Assembly: GCA_937907555.1 (NCBI GenBank)
Contig: CALEST010000209.1
Location: forward strand, 1 to 11,800
Length of the DNA: 11,800 nt
Direction: 5' to 3'
DNA from: an uncultured Sediminibacterium sp.
GTDB lineage: Bacteria; Bacteroidota; Bacteroidia; Chitinophagales; Chitinophagaceae
How positions within the stretch are numbered: the stretch's first letter is position 1; each line of letters starts with the position of its first letter. Of this stretch, positions 8,702 through 11,800 are shown one piece after another. The notes below the pieces were generated by a model. It saw nothing but the letters and a program-made list of their open reading frames with translations. It was not told the origin of the DNA and searched no databases. Made by a program: the position numbers and the translations under genes.

Positions 8702-8764
8702 AAAAAAAATTACAGTTCAAAAGGTTAGCCAACCAGTAAGCTATTTGCGACTTTGTGGCTAACC
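8702..8764 (-). terminator. Inverted repeat with T-run at the end of the regulator gene, possible terminator
   Basis: GGTTAGCCA (8723-8731) and TGGCTAACC (8756-8764) are a perfect 9-bp inverted repeat separated by 24 nt, overlapping the last codons of the minus-strand regulator gene. On the minus strand the repeat is followed about 13 nt later by a run of eight T (complement of 8702-8709). This could end the regulator transcript in the 25-nt gap between the convergent genes. The large loop and the gap before the T-run make it atypical. Confidence 0.35.
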
Positions 8765-9378
8765 ACTACTTCCCTTTTCGGTTTTAGTTGAAGCGTAAAA
8801 GTTTGATCAAATTCTTCGATGCTTTTTACCTTGAGACAACTGCCCAATGAGATGCCCGTCTTATCCAGATAATTCAAAAAGGCAGGTGTATGATCAGTAA
8901 CGCCGGTGAAAGTGCCTTCCTCTCCAACTTTGAGAGAGGAAACTAAGACTGCGTTTGATTTGGGTAAGACACCGTTTGCATCTGGTATTGGGTCACCATG
9001 GGGATCAGCTTTCGGGAATCCTAAGAATTTGTCTAATTTATTAGTCAGGTCTTCGCTGTGAATATGTTCCAGTTGTTCAGCAAGTTCATGCACTTCGTCC
9101 CATTTAAACCCCAATTTATCAACCAGGAACACTTCCCAAAGCCTGTGATTACGAATGATAGCTACAGCCACCTGCCTGCCTCTTTCCGTTAGTTTAACGC
9201 CTTTCGACTTTTGGTAAGTCACCAGTTTTTTTCCTGCAATTCTTTTAAGCATATCAGTAACAGACGGGGCATGTACCCCCATTACTTGGGCAAGCACCGA
9301 GGTAGCAACCACTTCACCGTTGGTTTCCTGTAATTTATAAATGGCTTTCAGATAGTTCTCTTCTGTAAATGAATGCAC
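8725..9378 (-). CDS. DtxR/MntR-family metal-dependent transcriptional repressor
   Basis: A metal-activated DNA-binding repressor, 217 aa, with the full three-domain layout: winged helix-turn-helix (about 1-65, recognition region VHAPSVTDMLKRI), dimerisation/metal-binding domain (about 66-140), and a C-terminal SH3-like/FeoA-type domain (about 147-217). Metal-ligand positions align with DtxR/IdeR: H78, E82, H97, then E101, E104 and H105. The residue equivalent to IdeR Cys102 is Glu101, as in Mn-sensing MntR proteins, while the residue equivalent to MntR Asp8 is Asn8. Mn2+ is therefore the favoured effector by inference, with Fe2+ possible. The motif SEDLTNKLDKFLGFPKADPHGDPIP region (109-132) is diagnostic of the family. 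The start is GTG at 9378, fitting the usual N-terminus (FTEENYLKAIY); no ATG start lies close by. It is convergent with the ATPase gene and divergent from the cytochrome operon, with a matching operator between. Confidence 0.93.
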   Translation of the reverse strand: MHSFTEENYLKAIYKLQETNGEVVATSVLAQVMGVHAPSVTDMLKRIAGKKLVTYQKSKGVKLTERGRQVAVAIIRNHRLWEVFLVDKLGFKWDEVHELAEQLEHIHSEDLTNKLDKFLGFPKADPHGDPIPDANGVLPKSNAVLVSSLKVGEEGTFTGVTDHTPAFLNYLDKTGISLGSCLKVKSIEEFDQTFTLQLKPKREVVVSHKVANSLLVG

Positions 9379-9488
9379 GGTCCAAGTTTTTTGTGAAGGT
9401 AGGAAAATGGGTAGAAAAAATAAATTAGATTAACCTAAATATATTATTATGATACTCTAATTATATAATTTTACCTATCTTTATCAAA
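9379..9488. promoter_or_regulatory. Divergent promoter region between the repressor and the redox operon
   Basis: This 110-nt, very AT-rich region separates two divergent genes and must hold the promoters of both. It contains the DtxR-type box at 9425-9438 and a perfect 12-bp palindrome AATTATATAATT at 9459-9470. Near the plus-strand start, TATCTTTA (9476-9483) resembles the Bacteroidota -7 element TAnnTTTG, but it is only 6 nt from the ATG and has no clear TTG at -33, so the exact promoters cannot be set. Confidence 0.6.
9425..9438. promoter_or_regulatory. Putative DtxR/MntR-family operator (TTAGATTAACCTAA)
   Basis: TTAGATTAACCTAA is a 14-bp inverted repeat with a single mismatched pair (a perfect version would be TTAGGTTAACCTAA). 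It closely matches the iron-box type consensus bound by DtxR/IdeR proteins (TTAGGTTAG-CTAACCTAA). Its centre is about 53 nt upstream of the repressor GTG and about 57 nt upstream of the cytochrome ATG, a good place to repress both promoters. The half-sites are seen directly; binding by the adjacent repressor is inferred. Confidence 0.65.
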
Positions 9489-10686
9489 ATGAGGAAAACA
9501 AGAATTACATTGGTAATTACCCTAATAATTACAGGCATTGTTGCCTGCCAGAAGATATTGCCCAAGGCTCCACCCGAAAACGAGCTATTAGACGGGCCTG
9601 TGGAAGGGCTCTCCTACGACGAGAACCGGCGATTCCTTTCTGGTGATATAGCTTTTAATAACGAAGTATTCACGACTCAAACGGGTTTGGGCTCCATATT
9701 CGTAGCCACAAGTTGCGGAAGTTGTCATGCCGGTGATGGCAAAGGCCATCCTTTTACTACGCTAACAAGGTTTGGGCAGGTTGACAGTACAGGAAATCAG
9801 TTCCTGCATTTGGGGGGGGGCGCAATTACAAAACAGGGCATTGCCCGGTTATACACCGGAACAGATACCTGCAGGTGCTACGTTTTCAAAGTTCACACCA
9901 CCTGCCAATACCGGTTTGGGGTTTTTAGAGTTGGTTTCAGATGCTGATATTTTGGCAATGGCAGATCCTAACGATGCAAATGCTGATGGCATCAGCGGAA
10001 TACCCAACTATGAATACCTGCCTACCTTTATAACACCTTTCCAAAATGCTGTTCCAAGAAACGGCAAATATATTCATCGCTTTGGTAAAAAGGCTGCGGC
10101 TTATAATCTATTGCACCAAACAGTAAATGCTTACAACCAGGATATCGGTATCACTTCTACGTTTCAGCCGAAAGATGTTTATACCGGATTGAATATTGAC
10201 CCCGAAGTTTCTGATGTAACGGTGCATAATGTTGTATTCTACTTGCAAACACTTAAAGCGCCTATTCAAAGAAATCAAAATGATCCTGAAGTACTTGAAG
10301 GCAAAAATCTGTTTATACAAGCCGGGTGTGAAAGTTGCCATTGGCAAACTCTGAAAACAGGATTTTCAACTATTCCTGCATTATCCAATAAAACCTTTCA
10401 TCCATATACCGATTTGCTTTTGCATGATATGGGGCCAGGTTTGGATGATGGATATACAGAGGGCAGTGCCAAAACATCGGAGTGGAGAACACCACCACTT
10501 TGGGGATTGGGCTTGTCGCCAAACTCTCAAGGCGGGCAATACTTTTTGTTGCATGATGGGAGAGCAAAGAGTATCGAAGAAGCAATACTCCTGCATGGAG
10601 GCGAAGGTCAACAAAGCAAAGAAAGGTTTCAGCAGCTTTCCTTACAGGAAAGGAATAGCCTCATAAAATTTCTGAAATCGTTGTAG
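9489..10686 (+). pseudogene. Di-heme c-type cytochrome oxidoreductase lipoprotein (DUF1111/DHOR family), frameshifted at a G9 tract
   Basis: The product would be a periplasm-facing di-heme redox protein related to cytochrome c peroxidase/MauG-like enzymes and often labelled 'thiol oxidoreductase'. The N-terminus is a lipoprotein signal (lipobox IVAC, Cys20). The first heme motif is CGSCH (residues 76-80). After correcting the frame, the second is CESCH (280-284), followed by family hallmarks HPYTDLLLHDMGPGLDDGY and EWRTPPLWGLG near the C-terminus. The frame opened at 9489 fails after the nine-G run 9812-9820 and then meets a stop at 9945-9947. The remainder continues in the +1 frame to TAG 10684-10686. 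Reading eight G instead of nine gives an uninterrupted 398-aa protein (HLGGAQLQNRALPGY across the join) of normal family structure. The lesion could be a sequencing error, a true inactivating mutation or a reversible phase switch. The Rieske gene follows after 13 nt. The physiological substrate is unknown. Confidence 0.88.
9812..9820 (+). repeat. Homopolymer tract of nine G inside the di-heme cytochrome gene
   Basis: Nine consecutive G lie at codons for the Gly-Gly just before the conserved QLQNRALPGY segment. The two halves of the gene are in frame only if one G is removed. Such tracts are slippage-prone both in replication and in sequencing. Confidence 0.85.
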
Positions 10687-10699
10687 TATCATAATAAAC

Positions 10700-11140
10700 A
10701 TGAACAGAAAGGAATTTATAGTCAAGTCTTGTACAGCCTGTATTGGCGTTACGGCTTTATCAACCCTATTAAGTTCCTGCGCTGCGACCAAATTCACGAG
10801 TGGTAAACTGGCTAAAGACGGAATATTGATAGATATAAACGAATTCGTCATAAAGGACAAAGATAAATACCGATTATATGTCGTAGTACGAAATGACAAA
10901 TTGCTATTTCCTATTTGTGTTTACCGGTTTAATGATACTGAATATTCCGCTATTTGGATGCAATGTGCTCACCAGGGGGCAGAATTGAATGTAGCCGGTG
11001 ATTATTTACAATGCCCTGCACATGGAAGTGAATATGATAACCGGGGTAAAGTAACAAACGGTCCAGCCGACAGAGATCTTCGGACTTTCCCTGTGACAAT
11101 TAGTAACAACCAACTCTTTATTGATTTGAGAAAAGTATGA
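10700..11140 (+). CDS. Rieske [2Fe-2S] protein, predicted lipoprotein
   Basis: A 146-aa redox protein carrying one Rieske iron-sulfur cluster. The ligands are visible as C89-A-H91 and C105-P-A-H108 (CAHQG and CPAHGS), with normal 13-residue spacing between the two boxes. The N-terminus (residues 1-27) is a signal segment ending in LSSC, so Cys27 is probably lipidated and the domain lies outside the cytoplasm. Cys11 and Cys14 (SCTAC) sit within the signal segment and would be lost on processing. The length suits a single Rieske domain with no catalytic partner, so it is an electron carrier rather than an oxygenase component. It is 13 nt downstream of the di-heme cytochrome gene and its stop overlaps the next start (ATGA), so the three are one operon. 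Electron exchange with the di-heme protein is inferred from this context. Confidence 0.9.
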   Translation: MNRKEFIVKSCTACIGVTALSTLLSSCAATKFTSGKLAKDGILIDINEFVIKDKDKYRLYVVVRNDKLLFPICVYRFNDTEYSAIWMQCAHQGAELNVAGDYLQCPAHGSEYDNRGKVTNGPADRDLRTFPVTISNNQLFIDLRKV

Positions 11141-11800
11141 GATATTTTTTATTTTTAGTACTATCCCTTTTCGTTTCTTATACCTGTATTGCACAGATTG
11201 ACCCGGCGTTGTTACGGAAATCAGAAACAGATACATCAGGATTGCTATTAAATATGGATGCCGTGTATAACCGTCCATTTCTTCAATTAGGCAAATTGCC
11301 TGTGGCACTAGGTGGATATGCTGAAGCCAATTACCAGTATTTACAGGAAGATGGGATAACGGAAGGTCATCAGTTTCAAATGCGGCGATTGACGTTGTTT
11401 GTGTCTTCGTCTATTTCCAAACGAATTAAGTTTTTGAGTGAAATCGAATTTGAAGACGGTACCAAAGAAATCAATATTGAATTTGCATCCGTTGATTTTG
11501 AATTTGCTCCTCTCTTAAATCTGCGAGGCGGAATTGTAATGAATCCTATCGGAGCTTTCAATCAAAATCATGATGGCCCCAAATGGGAATTTGTTGACCG
11601 GCCCGTTTCTGCCACGCAAATGCTTCCGGCCACCTGGAGCAATGTAGGATTTGGGGTATTTGGGAAAAAATCAACAAAGGATTGGGTGTATGCGTATGAA
11701 GTTTACCTCACAAATGGGTTTGATGATAAAATTATTGATAATGCGGAAAATAAAACCTTTCTTCCTGCCAGCAAAGAAAATAAAGACAGGTTTGAAGAAA
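11137..11800 (+). CDS. Outer-membrane beta-barrel protein, porin O/P-like (partial, runs off the right edge)
   Basis: An open frame begins at ATG 11137, overlapping the Rieske stop codon by 4 nt (ATGA), and stays open for 221 codons to the window end. Residues 1-20 are a signal peptide ending in CIAQ, typical of Bacteroidota. After a short linker, alternating amphipathic strands follow: GGYAEANYQYLQ, HQFQMRRLTLFVSSSISKRIKFLSEIEFE, INIEFASVDFEF, then NLRGGIVMNPIGAFNQNHD, VYAYEVYLTNGFD. The pattern of a short-turn barrel, with a conserved strand-turn containing 'GxxxxPIGxxNxxHD', resembles phosphate-selective porin O/P-like proteins and their Bacteroidota relatives. The substrate cannot be read from the sequence. 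Translational coupling to the Rieske gene suggests a shared task, for example bringing in the substrate or metal used by the redox lipoproteins. Confidence 0.85.
   Translation, partial: MRYFLFLVLSLFVSYTCIAQIDPALLRKSETDTSGLLLNMDAVYNRPFLQLGKLPVALGGYAEANYQYLQEDGITEGHQFQMRRLTLFVSSSISKRIKFLSEIEFEDGTKEINIEFASVDFEFAPLLNLRGGIVMNPIGAFNQNHDGPKWEFVDRPVSATQMLPATWSNVGFGVFGKKSTKDWVYAYEVYLTNGFDDKIIDNAENKTFLPASKENKDRFEE

Noticed and set aside
9459..9470. Perfect 12-bp palindrome AATTATATAATT as a second regulator site.
   Set aside because: It is pure A/T in a very AT-rich promoter region, where such palindromes arise easily, and it does not match the DtxR-type box.
9772..10686. Reading the second half of the cytochrome gene as an independent gene starting at ATG 9772.
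   Set aside because: The first residues from 9772 to the G tract are an out-of-frame reading of the upstream half. Family sequence begins only at the G tract, and the piece would lack a signal peptide and the first heme motif. It is the 3' half of one frameshifted gene.
10108..10899. Several overlapping short open frames on both strands across the cytochrome and Rieske genes.
   Set aside because: They lie antisense or out of frame inside genes with clear heme and Rieske motifs, and none shows recognisable domain sequence.
1..11800. CRISPR arrays, tRNA/rRNA genes, insertion sequences and transposases.
   Set aside because: No regularly spaced repeats, no tRNA-like or rRNA sequence and no transposase or integrase motifs were seen. 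Mobility of the metal cluster is therefore unsupported here.

Overview
The window looks like part of a chromosome or mobile metal-resistance island of a Bacteroidota bacterium. The reasons are: A-rich leaders with no Shine-Dalgarno before almost every gene; moderately AT-rich DNA; signal peptides ending in '..AQ' (residues 1063-1067 of the first large protein, and residue 20 of the last one); and a CzcA/CusA-type pump fused to its own outer-membrane channel, an arrangement known from this phylum. Species cannot be told from the sequence.

Layout. (1) Positions 1-340 are non-coding or decayed. They hold a possible 33-codon gene tail (2-103), a GC-rich hairpin (218-232), and the leader of the following operon. 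(2) Positions 341-8699 form a plus-strand metal-export cluster: a fused RND pump plus TolC-like channel (1457 aa), its periplasmic adaptor lipoprotein (430 aa), a six-helix NicO/RcnA-like membrane protein with a His-rich loop (203 aa), and a Zn/Cd/Pb-type P1B ATPase with a His-rich tail in place of an HMA domain (658 aa). The ATPase would move metal from cytoplasm to periplasm, and the RND complex from periplasm (or cytoplasm) to the outside. (3) Positions 8725-9378, minus strand, encode a DtxR/MntR-family metal-dependent repressor convergent with the ATPase gene. (4) Positions 9489-11800, plus strand, hold a divergent envelope redox operon: a di-heme c-type cytochrome lipoprotein of the DUF1111/DHOR family, interrupted by a frameshift in a run of nine G; a Rieske [2Fe-2S] lipoprotein; and, overlapping it by 4 nt, a beta-barrel outer-membrane protein that runs off the right edge.

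The key regulatory observation is a near-perfect DtxR-family operator (TTAGATTAACCTAA, 9425-9438). It sits midway between the repressor gene and the divergent redox operon, roughly 50-60 nt from each start codon. This suggests that the repressor controls itself and the cytochrome/Rieske/porin operon in response to Mn or Fe. No comparable box was seen upstream of the export cluster.

The observations most worth following up are the putative metal-regulated envelope redox operon, the G9 tract that switches its first gene out of frame, and the intact signal peptide (with an in-frame GTG) buried at the pump/channel fusion seam. That seam could allow the fused protein to be split into two.
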